The notes under the pieces are model-generated. The model saw nothing but the letters and a program-made list of their open reading frames with translations, was not told where the DNA came from and did no database searches. From UBA2241 sp963777895 (GTDB lineage: Bacteria; Actinomycetota; Thermoleophilia; UBA2241): 64,000 nucleotides of DNA. The stretch spans positions 310,001-374,000 of the forward strand of contig CAVZSF010000004.1 in NCBI GenBank assembly GCA_963777895.1, in the 5' to 3' direction. The number at the start of each line of letters is the position of its first letter. Position 1 is the stretch's first letter. The position numbers and the translations under genes are program-made. Shown here piece after piece: positions 34,541 to 42,739 of the stretch.

Positions 34541-35005
34541 GTGCCCGAGGACCGCAAGGAGCGCGTCGACCGCGAGCTCGTCGAGCTGCTCAACGAGCTG
34601 CGCATCGTCCTGCCGGGCGTCCAGGTCCTCTTCGCCTTTCTCCTGACGCTGCCGTTCACGAACCGGTTCGGCATCCTCGGCGACACCCAGCGCGACATCT
34701 ACTTCGCCGACTTCCTGTGCACGGCCGCCGGCTCGGTGCTGCTCATGGCGCCGCTCGCCAACCATCGCCTGCGCTTTCGCGCCTTCGACAAGGAGCAGAT
34801 GGTCAAGGGCTTCAACGTGCTGGCGATCGCCGGCAGCGTCTTCCTCGCCGCTGCCATCGGCCTCTCCGTCTACCTGATCACCGACGTTCTCTACGAGGCG
34901 AGCTGGGCGGCGACCGTCGCGGGCCTGACGCTGGGCTGGACCGCCTTCTTCTGGTACGCCGTGCCGCTCTGGCACCGGCGACGCAGGGACCAGATGCGGC
35001 CCTGA
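34541..35005 (+). CDS. DUF6328-like small membrane protein
   Basis: The 154-residue protein has four hydrophobic segments after a charged N-terminus. The phrases LLNELRIVLPGVQVLFAFLL and FTNRFG resemble the DUF6328 membrane family of actinobacteria, whose function is unknown. GTG 34541 follows a GAGGAGG ribosome site. It lies 88 bases after tRNA-Pyl in the same direction, but nothing links it to amber decoding. It converges with a minus-strand lipoprotein gene across 93 bases without a clear terminator. Confidence 0.75.
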   Translation: MPEDRKERVDRELVELLNELRIVLPGVQVLFAFLLTLPFTNRFGILGDTQRDIYFADFLCTAAGSVLLMAPLANHRLRFRAFDKEQMVKGFNVLAIAGSVFLAAAIGLSVYLITDVLYEASWAATVAGLTLGWTAFFWYAVPLWHRRRRDQMRP

Positions 35006-35098
35006 ACTACCCGTGCGACGCCGAGGACGGGCCTTGAAGGATCGCTCGGGCTCGCCGCCAGCCTTGGACGAGCCGAGGCCCCCTGACGGCGCTCCCGG

Positions 35099-36007
35099 TC
35101 AGTCGCCGGTCGCGAACCGTAGGGGGATGCGCACCTCGTTCATGCGCGACCCGTCTTGCATCGAGACCTCGTAGACGACCAGCTTGCCGTTGCCGAAGAA
35201 CGGAGGCACGCTCATACGGGCGAGGAACGAGCCGCGGCCCGGGGCGCCTTCGGTCGCCGTCACCGTCTTCCTGACGACGACTCCCTCCGGCAGCCGCAGC
35301 TCGGCGACGAAGGTGGCCTCGAAGACGGAGGCGCTGCCGCGCACAACAAGCGGGCTGGACGTGACCACGTCGCCGACCGCTGGCGCCTCGACGAAGATGG
35401 CGGGCAGGAGCGCCTGCCAGTCGGCTCGGGTCTGGGCATCCGTCAGCAGCAGGCCCTCGCCTCCCAACGGGACGTCGGCCTCGCCGTCGATCAGGAAGCG
35501 CACCGACTTGACGGTCGGGAACTGCGTCAGCGTGTAGACGACCTGGGCGACGCGGGCCTGCAGGGCCAGCGCCCCGTCGCCCTCGGCGTAGGCGGGGCTC
35601 AGGTCGACCGTCGCGACCTTCTTCTGGGCGTCGATGGTCAGGCCGTTGAGCTCGACCCCGGCCGGGATGGCCGTGCTCAGGCCGGCGGCCTTCTCGCTGG
35701 CTTTCGGGGCCGCGAACAGCAGGCGCAGGGACGCGGCGCCGGGGGTCAGCGTGAAGGGGACGACGCGATGCGCGACGCCGAGCTTCTCGCCTCTGAGGAA
35801 GTACAGGGAGAGCGTCATCGTCCGGCCCGGCGACGGGCTGCCCGAAGGGGAGACGTCGGGCGAGGGGCTCTCGGTGACCGGCGGCGACGACGGCGGGGTC
35901 GTACCCCCGCCGTCGTCGCCGCCGCAGGCCGCGAGCCCGAAGGCAAGTACCAACACGACCGCGATCGGGACGGCGGCCGTCAGCAGGGTCAGGACCAAGC
36001 GCTTCAT
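35099..36007 (-). CDS. GerMN/Gmad2-domain lipoprotein
   Basis: The 302-residue protein has a signal peptide with a lipobox ending at Cys near residue 28 (GLAAC), then a Pro/Ser-rich linker. The GerMN domain follows (YFLRGEKLGVAHRV, KVATVDLSPAYAEG) and a C-terminal Gmad2 immunoglobulin-like domain (PLVVRGSASVFEATF). Such proteins are anchored on the outer face of the membrane. GerM relatives act in spore cortex or germination, but many non-sporulating actinobacteria have them. Confidence 0.87.
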   Translation of the reverse strand: MKRLVLTLLTAAVPIAVVLVLAFGLAACGGDDGGGTTPPSSPPVTESPSPDVSPSGSPSPGRTMTLSLYFLRGEKLGVAHRVVPFTLTPGAASLRLLFAAPKASEKAAGLSTAIPAGVELNGLTIDAQKKVATVDLSPAYAEGDGALALQARVAQVVYTLTQFPTVKSVRFLIDGEADVPLGGEGLLLTDAQTRADWQALLPAIFVEAPAVGDVVTSSPLVVRGSASVFEATFVAELRLPEGVVVRKTVTATEGAPGRGSFLARMSVPPFFGNGKLVVYEVSMQDGSRMNEVRIPLRFATGD

Positions 36008-36185
36008 GCGTGCCTCCCCGGGCTTGCTGCAGCACGCTCAGTGTTCGCCTGCGGCGAGCCCCCTCCTGCCCCTCGGCCGACGGCGCGAGCCTACTCGAAG
36101 GGCTTCTCGAGGTGGCTGTTGCGAGCGCCGGCGGGGGGAGCGCCGGGAGGAGCGCAGCCGCTATCATGAAGGCATGGAGGTCGAG

Positions 36186-38041
36186 ATGGACAGGAGCGCC
36201 GCCTTCGCGGGTGCGCTCGCGCGCGTCACCGCCTTCGTCGACGCGCGCCTGCCGCGCTGGCACGCTCCCGGTATCGTGGTCGGATTGACCGACCGGGAGC
36301 GCCTGCTCGGCGTCGTCGCGCGCGGCTTCGCCGACCTTGCCGCGCGCCGTCCCGTGACCGCCGCGGACCGCTTCCAGATCGGCTCGATCAGCAAGTCGTT
36401 CGCGGCGATCATCGCCCTGCAAGAGAGAGACCGAGGCACCCTCGACCTGCACGCGCCCGTCACCGACTACGTACCGTGGTTCCGGGTACGCTCGCACTTC
36501 GCACCGATCACGCTCCACCACCTGCTGACGCACACCTCCGGCCTGCCGGAGGGCACTGACGCCAGTCTCGAGGCTCGGCACGAACTCTGGCTGCTCAGGG
36601 ATTTCGAGTGCCGCTACGCCCCGGGCGAGCGCTTCCTCTACTCCAACGACGGCTACAAGCTCGTCGGGGTGACCCTCGAGGAGGTCACGGGCGTCCCGTT
36701 CCCCCAGCTGCTGGAGAAGCGCCTGCTGGGACCGCTGGGCATGAGCCACAGCGAGCCGCAGATCACGTCCGCCGCGAGGGCCACCACCACCAAGCCCCAC
36801 CTGCGCCTGTTCGACGACAGGCCGTGGCACGCGGGGCAGCCGCTGGTCGAGGCGCCCTGGTATGAGACTGCGAGCGCGGACGGGAGCATCGTCTCGACGG
36901 TCGCCGACATGGCCGCGTACGCGCGTTTCCTGCTGGGGCGTGGCGTGGTCGGCGACCAGCGGTTGCTCAGCGAGGAGAGCTTCGCGCTCCTCACTTCCGG
37001 ACTCGTCGCTCAGCCTGACGAGGAAGGGACGCCCTGGTACGGCTACGGCCTCGAGACGCGGGAGGACGACGACCGCGTGCTCGTCGGACATTCCGGCGGT
37101 ATGGTCGGCTTCAGCTCGTATCTCCTACTGGAGCAAGAGACCGGGCTCGGTGTTGTCGCCCTTATGAACGGCAACGAGTCACGCCTCGAGCTCGTCGAGT
37201 ACGCGCTGCGGGCGGGGTGGAGCGGCGGCCGCCGGGCAGGCGCTGCCGGAGCCGCCGCCGCTCGCCGACCCGGCCTTCCTGGGCGACCTCGCAGACGACT
37301 ACGCCGGCGCATATCAGATGCCGGACGGCGTCTCGGCGGCTGTGCAGCTCGGCGGTGAGCTCGTACCGGACTACGAGGGCTCGCACCGGGTCCCGGACGG
37401 CATCTCGGTGGAGGGGCCGCTCGGCGGCGAGATCCAGGAGCCTCCAGGCTGGCCGGACGATGCCGGGGCCGAGGAGGCGGCGGCACGCGACGAGCTGATG
37501 ACTCGCGACGAGCGGGCGTTCCCCCTCGGCCGCTCGCTCGAGCTCGTGGCCGCCGACGGCCGCCTCGTCCTGCGTCATCCGACGGCCGGCGACGTGGTGC
37601 TTGAACGCGCGGACGGAAGACGTCTTCCTCGTCCCGCACCCCGAACTCGACCGGTTCTACCTGCGCTTCTGGCGCGACGAGGAGGGCCGCATCTCGTACG
37701 CGACGCACGGCGGCGCCTGGTACGCCGGGCCCGGCTACGCCGGCCCGTCCTCCTTCCCCGCCGTTCCCGGCGCTGCGGCGCTCTGCGGCCACTACCACAC
37801 CTGGAGCGCCTGGATGGGGCACCTCCGCGTGGTCGAGCGCAGAGGGCGCCTCTGGCTGATCGCGTCGTGGCTCGGCGCGACCGCGGACGAGCTCGAGCTG
37901 GTGCCTCTGGGCGACGGCCGCTTCAGGGTCGGTGCCGAGGACTGGCGGCCCGGCGTCCTGACGCTCGACACCGTGCTCGACGGCCGCGCGACGCGCGCCG
38001 TCTACGAATTCCTCCCGTTCTACCGGGCATCGACGCCCTGA
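36186..38041 (+). CDS. Beta-lactamase-class serine hydrolase with C-terminal domain, two +1 frameshifts
   Basis: The N-terminal domain is a penicillin-binding/class C beta-lactamase-like hydrolase with the SxxK nucleophile in GSISKSFAAI near residue 68, YSNDGYKLVG (YxN) near 155 and VGHSGG near 300. Frame changes near 37222-37235 and 37609-37614, each equal to one inserted base, then link it to a C-terminal region ending in VYEFLPFYRAS. The restored product is about 617 residues. It is cytoplasmic by lack of a signal peptide; substrate unknown. ATG 36186 has GGAGG five bases upstream. The two breaks may be sequence errors. Confidence 0.78.
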
Positions 38042-38061
38042 CGCCCTGAGCGCGATCTGAC

Positions 38062-38406
38062 GTGCCGACCGACCCCAACAAGGCGCGGTACTACCGCAAG
38101 CAGGTGCCGCTCTTCCGGCTCATCGAGAAGATGAAGCTGTGGCCCTCGCGGCGCGGCCTCCTCCACGGTGTGCGCGAGTTCGAGCCGCGCGGCGACTACG
38201 CGATCGTCGTGACGCACTGCAACAAGCGCATGGTCGTGCACGACTCCAAGACGAGCCGCGCGGCTCGCTGGCTGCGCAACAAGTGGTTCGTGGAGGCGTG
38301 CCCGGAGTGCCGCATCCCGGAGTGGAAGCTGCAGAAATACGCAGCGACGAAGTTCCAGCGCGGCTACGGGTCGTACCTGCGGGAGGACGGGCGACCTGAG
38401 GCGTAG
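38062..38406 (+). CDS. pylSn: Pyrrolysyl-tRNA synthetase N-terminal protein (split)
   Basis: The 114-residue basic protein matches bacterial PylSn and the N-terminal domain of archaeal PylS, which grips the T- and variable-arm of tRNA-Pyl. Typical parts are LIEKMKLWPSRRGLLHGVREFE, the segment HDSKTSRAARWLRNKWF, and the CPECRIPEWKL zinc site. GTG 38062 starts 20 bases after the hydrolase stop; no clear ribosome site is seen. It ends in TAG, and a TGA follows five codons later, so read-through would add little. It is about 3.3 kb from the catalytic half. Confidence 0.93.
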   Translation: MPTDPNKARYYRKQVPLFRLIEKMKLWPSRRGLLHGVREFEPRGDYAIVVTHCNKRMVVHDSKTSRAARWLRNKWFVEACPECRIPEWKLQKYAATKFQRGYGSYLREDGRPEA

Positions 38407-38455
38407 TGCGGCGGTCGCGGCTGAGCTCGGCGACGACATGAACACCGCCCCCGGC

Positions 38456-39064
38456 TCAGGGACCGCTCCCGGTCTCTCCCGTGTCGGGGTTGTAGAAGAA
38501 TGGGCCGTCCTTGGGTGGTGCCCTGTCCACGACCTTCCACGTGTCGCCCCTCTCGCGCATGACGTAGTCGTAGATGGCGCAGGAGTCGGATGTCGTCCAC
38601 GTCGCGTCCCGGACCCTTCGCGATTTCGCGTCCCACGTGCCCGCCTGGATGGATTGCGCCACGGCCGCACGGACGATCACCTCGCCGCGCAGCGTGCGCC
38701 GGCGCACGTCGAAAAGGACGACCTCCCCGTCGACTTTCAGGACGACCCTGTCGGGCTGCTCCCGGCGGCTTGTCAGCAGCCATTCGACCGGATCGTAGCC
38801 GGATGCGGTCGTCAGGGCGTCGCCCTCCGCCGTCTCGTCGAGGTTCGCGCGCCACTCATGGAGCAGCTGGTCCTGAACGACCCGCGGCAGCACGGTCTCG
38901 CCGTAGTGCCCCTCAGGCCAGGGGATGCGTGACGCCAGGTCGTAGCGGACGATGCTCTGCTTGATGGCGTCCTGAGACTCCTGCGTGGGCGGCAGCCAGG
39001 TCCAGACGGCGAGCGCCGCGAGAGCGGCCGCGGCGAGGACGAGGAAGAAGCGGAGGTGGCCCAC
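38456..39064 (-). CDS. Uncharacterised membrane-anchored or secreted protein
   Basis: The 202-residue protein opens with MGHLRFFLVLAAAALAALAV, an N-terminal membrane segment or signal sequence, followed by a soluble domain with no recognised motif. It has the phrases DPVEWLLTSRREQPDRV and YDYVMRERGDTWKVVDRAPP, which look like a small lipoprotein fold of the ARC6/NTF2-like kind but are not diagnostic. It starts nine bases after the radical SAM gene stop on the same strand, so the two form an operon. Confidence 0.6.
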   Translation of the reverse strand: MGHLRFFLVLAAAALAALAVWTWLPPTQESQDAIKQSIVRYDLASRIPWPEGHYGETVLPRVVQDQLLHEWRANLDETAEGDALTTASGYDPVEWLLTSRREQPDRVVLKVDGEVVLFDVRRRTLRGEVIVRAAVAQSIQAGTWDAKSRRVRDATWTTSDSCAIYDYVMRERGDTWKVVDRAPPKDGPFFYNPDTGETGSGP

Positions 39065-39073
39065 GACGGGGGC

Positions 39074-39953
39074 CTAGAGGGCCCGCCAGGTCTCCGGGCG
39101 GAGGCGGGCGGCCTCCGGTGCGTCGAGGACGCGGTCGAGCTGCGCCAGTATCGCCGCCTTGTCCCCGGGCAGCCGCCCGCCGACGGGCAGGTAGTTTGAG
39201 GCATGGTTGGAGCGGAAGAGCGAATCGGTGACGTCGGTGTGGGTGATGATCTCCCGAAGCTCGCTCAGCATGCCGAGCGCGTCGGGCAGGACGAGCTCGC
39301 CGGTCGCGACGCGGTGGTGCATCGCCGTGCCCGGCACCAGCATGAGGGTGAGCACGCCGATGTAGGCGGGGTCGATGGCGCTCAGCGCCTCGCCCGTCGC
39401 GGCGGCGTGGACAAGGGAGCGGCCGGCGCCGGCGAGACCGAGGATGGCCGTCACGGAGAGCTGCATGCCGGCCTCGGTCGCGCGGGCGCAGCCCGCGATC
39501 TGCTCGGCCACCGTCATGCCCTTGTGGACGGCGGCGAGCGTCTCGTCGTCGCCCGACTCGAGGCCGAGGTAGAGCAGCGTGAGACCGCGCTCGCGCAGCG
39601 AGGCGAGGTCGGCGACGCTCTTGGCTGAGGAGGTTCTTCGCGTTGGCGTACGACGCGACGCGCTCGAGATTAGGCAGCGCGGCGTGCATGAGGTCGAGAA
39701 CCTCGTGCAGCCGGCGCGGCGCCAGCGCGAGCGCGTCGCCGTCGGCGAGAAAGACGCGGGTGGCGCGCTCCCGGGCGATGGCCGGCAGCTCGCGCAGGTC
39801 CTCGGCGACCTCCTCGAGGGGACGCACGCCGAACGGCTTGTCGAGGTAGGTCCCGCAGAAGTCACAGGTGTTGTTGGAGCAGCCGTAGCTGACCTGCAGG
39901 ATGAGGCTGCTGGCTTCGCTGGGAGGACGGATGACGGCGCCGTGGTACCGCAC
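39074..39953 (-). CDS. Radical SAM protein, single +1 frameshift
   Basis: The restored 292-residue protein has the radical SAM cysteines as CSNNTCDFC near residue 25-33, then FLADGDALAL and LYLGLESGDDETL. The frame changes near 39625-39630, where one extra base fits. The N-terminal half runs from GTG 39953, the rest continues to 39074. It resembles radical SAM proteins of the HemN/BchE-like oxidoreductase type, but the substrate is unknown. It lies between pylSn and the corrinoid protein on the opposite strand. A role with pyrrolysine or corrinoids is not supported. Confidence 0.72.
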
Positions 39954-40140
39954 CGGGCGATTGTAGCGCAGAGGGCGGCCGCGAAGGCGTCCCGGCTTCC
40001 CGGCTACTCTTCTTGACAGTCATCCAATCGGATGAAAGCCTTGCCGCTGCCGCAGGCTGGCGGGAGCCTGAGTCGGGACCTTCGGCACAGCCGGCGGAGG
40101 CACCGGGACGTGGGCCTGCGACGGCCGGCGAGCGGCGCGG

Positions 40141-40175
40141 GGCGGGCCCCCGACGATTGATATACTCGGCCCGCC
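40141..40175 (+). promoter_or_regulatory. Promoter of the corrinoid protein gene with palindrome around the -10 box
   Basis: TATACT at 40161-40166 is a good -10 box, about 50 bases before the start codon. GGCGGGCC (40141-40148) and GGCCCGCC (40168-40175) form a perfect inverted repeat around it with a 19-base spacer. A repressor could act here, or the arms may be chance in GC-rich DNA. The remaining part of 39954-40216 holds no gene. Confidence 0.45.
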
Positions 40176-40216
40176 GGCGCAAGCGGCACGCAACCACGTA
40201 GGAGGAGTGCACGGCC

Positions 40217-40855
40217 ATGGCCAACGAAGACCTCTACCAGGAAGCCAGCGACGCCATCGTGAACGCCGACAGGGCGACCGCTGAGGACGTCGCGAAGCGG
40301 GCCCTCGCCGCGGGCATCGCCCCCGGCGACATCATGGCGAACGGCTTCGTGAAGGGCATCCAGGAGGTCGGCGACCTCTTCGAGAGCGGCGAGATGTTCC
40401 TGCCCGAGCTCATGATGGCGGCCGACGCCATGGCCGGCGCCACCGAGGTCACGAACGCGGCTCTCGAGGCGGGCGCTGCGAAGAGCAAGGGCACGGTCGT
40501 GATCGGCACCGTGCAGGGCGACGTACACGACATCGGCAAGGCCATCGTCATCGCCTACCTCAAGGCCAACGGCTACGAGGTCACCGACCTGGGCCGTGAC
40601 GTGCCGGCCGACACCTTCATCGGCAGAGCCAAGGAGCTCAGCGCCGACATCATCGGGATGAGCGCCCTTCTGACGACCACCATGGAAGAGCAGAAGAAGG
40701 TCATCAAGGTCATCAAGGACGAGGGCCTGCCCTTCAAGACGGTCGTGGGCGGCGCGCCGTGCACGCAGCGCTGGGCCGACCAGATCGGCGCCGACGCGTA
40801 CGCAGAAGACGCCAACGACGGCGTCAAGAAGATGGACGCGCTGCTGGGCAGATAG
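40217..40855 (+). CDS. Methyltransferase corrinoid protein (MtbC/MttC type)
   Basis: The 212-residue protein has an N-terminal helical cap (FVKGIQEVGDLFESGEMFLPELMMAADAM) and the cobalamin site GDVHDIGK near residue 100-107, with the SALLTTTMEEQKKVI block of methylamine corrinoid proteins. It carries a methyl group from a substrate methyltransferase to a second methyltransferase. Its usual partners, MtmB, MtbB and MttB, contain pyrrolysine, so its place beside the pyl genes fits, but no such partner is near. It may alternatively serve a non-Pyl MttB-like enzyme. AGGAGG precedes the ATG. Confidence 0.92.
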   Translation: MANEDLYQEASDAIVNADRATAEDVAKRALAAGIAPGDIMANGFVKGIQEVGDLFESGEMFLPELMMAADAMAGATEVTNAALEAGAAKSKGTVVIGTVQGDVHDIGKAIVIAYLKANGYEVTDLGRDVPADTFIGRAKELSADIIGMSALLTTTMEEQKKVIKVIKDEGLPFKTVVGGAPCTQRWADQIGADAYAEDANDGVKKMDALLGR

Positions 40856-40879
40856 CCAGCCGGCGGCTGACGACGCGAA

Positions 40880-40916
40880 GGGGGGCGGGGCGGCGCTGGG
40901 CGCCGCCCCGCCCCCC
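40880..40916 (+). terminator. Rho-independent terminator after the corrinoid gene
   Basis: A 17-bp perfect stem with a 3-base loop lies 24 bases after the stop. The T-tract is poor. Confidence 0.75.
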
Positions 40917-40984
40917 TCGCATTTGTGGCGGCGGGCATCGGCAGCCCGTACGTGACAGAAGTCGCGCCTGGGAGGCAGACGGCC

Positions 40985-41641
40985 GTGAACGAGTGGGACA
41001 AGCGAGCCGCGTACTACCGGCAGAGCCGGTCACACGCGACGGGTGACGACCTCGACCAGCTCGTCGCCTGGTGCGAGCCTGGCGAGGGCGTGACAGCATT
41101 GGACGTGGCTTCCGGCGGCGGCCACGTGGCGCGGCGTCTCCGCGCTCTCGGCTGCCTGGTCACGACCGCCGATGCCGCCGCCGGGATGGAGCCCGACGTC
41201 GTGTGCCCGGCCGAGGCGCTGCCGCTCGACGACGCCTCGTTCGACGTCGTCGCCTGTCGCCTCGGCCTTCACCACTTCGACGACCCGGGCAGGGCGATCG
41301 GCGAGATGGCGCGCGTCGCGCGCAGACTCGTGGTCCTCGAGGACACGCTCTGGATCGACGAGCGCGTTCAGCAAGCAGAGAAGCTGCGCGACCCGACGCA
41401 CGCGCGCCACTACACGAATGAGGAGATGCTCGGGATGCTGCGCGCCACGGGGCTGGAGAGCGTCGCCGAGGCGACGTTCGAAAAGCGGCACGACATGGAC
41501 GACTGGCTGTCGGCGACTGGTTGCGGCGGCGAAAGGGCCGCGCGAGTCCGGGACCTGCTCGCCCACGTGAGCGAGCCGGGCGGCGCGGCGTGGAGCGATA
41601 CAAAGTTGGTGGTGAAGGCGCGCAAGCCGGGGCTCGGCTGA
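40985..41641 (+). CDS. SAM-dependent class I methyltransferase
   Basis: The 218-residue protein has motif I in ALDVASGGGHVARRLRALG near residue 38-57 and a later LPLDDASFDVVACRLGLHHFD. It is a small UbiE-like methyltransferase of unknown substrate. GTG 40985 has GGGAGG about nine bases upstream. It follows the corrinoid gene after a strong terminator, so it has its own promoter or depends on read-through. A link to corrinoid reactions is only positional. Confidence 0.8.
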   Translation: MNEWDKRAAYYRQSRSHATGDDLDQLVAWCEPGEGVTALDVASGGGHVARRLRALGCLVTTADAAAGMEPDVVCPAEALPLDDASFDVVACRLGLHHFDDPGRAIGEMARVARRLVVLEDTLWIDERVQQAEKLRDPTHARHYTNEEMLGMLRATGLESVAEATFEKRHDMDDWLSATGCGGERAARVRDLLAHVSEPGGAAWSDTKLVVKARKPGLG

Positions 41642-41689
41642 GACGGTCGCGCGCCCGCGCCGCAGCGAGATGGTCGCGGGTGGCGAGCG

Positions 41690-42739
41690 TTATCGCCGTT
41701 CCTGCGCGTCAGAGCAGCGGCACGCGGTCTCTAGATGTTCAGCCTGCACCCCGTCGACGTACGTGAGGCTGCGGCCCGCGCGCTCGATGTTCGGGTAGCC
41801 TTCGCGGGCCGCCAGCAGCCGCTCCAAGCCGAAGCCGAGCCCGACCCAGGGCTCCATGATGCCCCAGTTGGGGTCCAGCGGGTGAGGCCCTGTGGCCGCC
41901 GAGCACACTTCCTGCCCGCCTACCTCCACGTCGACCATCTCGCCGTAGACCTCGGAGGTGGTGCGCACCAGTTCGAAGTCGGCGATGCCGGCGGCCGCCA
42001 TGACGAGGCGGGCGAGCTCGTCGAGGCGGGCGCCGCACTCCTCCTGCGCCCGCCCCAGCTCGACCAGGTTCAGCATCGTGAACTCGTTGAGATGATGGCT
42101 GCCCTTGCTGTCTTTGCGGAAGCACGAGCCGATCTCGAAGATGCCGAAGGGACGGCTCCAGAGGCGGCCCAGCTTGCGCATGACCGTGTACAGATTGGGC
42201 GCGAGCATGGGCCGCAGGCACGAGCCGTCCTCCAGCCAGAAGACCTGTTCGCGGAGCGGGTGGCCGCGTTCGACGCCCATCTTGTCGAGGGCTTCGGCGC
42301 TGATGATGGCGGGCGTCACGACCTCGACGAAGCCCTCGCCGGTGAGCGTGGCGCGCAGGGCCGTCTGCAGCTCGACGAGACGCGGGACGCGCCGTTCGCG
42401 TCGCAGCTCGTCGAGCTGCGCCCTGCCGGCGCGTCCCAGCTCGTCCTCGAGCCGCTTGAAGGCCGCGTCCCGCTCGGCCACCGACGCGAACCCCGTGTCG
42501 ACCGCCTCGGGGTCCGCCCCAAGCTCCCTCAGGCGCTGCGCCTGGGTCGTCGTCAGGCGGACCGGGTCGGAGCCGCCCTCAACGCCGCCGGTCATCGCGT
42601 CGCCCGCGGCAGCTTCCGCGTCGCCCGCGGCAGCTTCCGCCCCGCCTGCGGCAGCTTCCGCGTCGCCCGCGGCGTTCTCTGCGGCGCCGTTCCCAGCGGC
42701 GCTGTTCCCTGCCGCGCCGTCGCCTGCCGCGCCGTTCAT
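41690..42739 (-). CDS. pylSc: Pyrrolysyl-tRNA synthetase catalytic subunit (split)
   Basis: The 349-residue protein aligns with PylSc. Diagnostic class II blocks are CLRPMLAPNLYTVMRKL near residue 175, FEIGSCFRKDSKG, the pocket block FTMLNLVELG (with the amide-binding Asn kept), a VYGEMVDV segment with the active-site Tyr, and PWVGLGFGLERLLAAREG. It charges tRNA-Pyl together with PylSn. About 48 extra N-terminal residues are Ala/Gly-rich and made of a 7-residue repeat. ATG 42739 overlaps the amidase stop (ATGA), but ATG 42595 would skip the tail. It ends in TAA. Confidence 0.94.
   Translation of the reverse strand: MNGAAGDGAAGNSAAGNGAAENAAGDAEAAAGGAEAAAGDAEAAAGDAMTGGVEGGSDPVRLTTTQAQRLRELGADPEAVDTGFASVAERDAAFKRLEDELGRAGRAQLDELRRERRVPRLVELQTALRATLTGEGFVEVVTPAIISAEALDKMGVERGHPLREQVFWLEDGSCLRPMLAPNLYTVMRKLGRLWSRPFGIFEIGSCFRKDSKGSHHLNEFTMLNLVELGRAQEECGARLDELARLVMAAAGIADFELVRTTSEVYGEMVDVEVGGQEVCSAATGPHPLDPNWGIMEPWVGLGFGLERLLAAREGYPNIERAGRSLTYVDGVQAEHLETACRCSDAQERR
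42597..42680 (-). repeat. 21-bp tandem repeat at the amidase-pylSc border
   Basis: Four 21-bp copies (42597, 42618, 42639, 42660) encode AAAGDAE-like heptads in the PylSc N-terminus. The fourth copy is degenerate at its end. Confidence 0.93.

Noticed and set aside
38404..38425. Amber read-through extension of PylSn
   Set aside because: A TGA follows after five codons, so no added domain.
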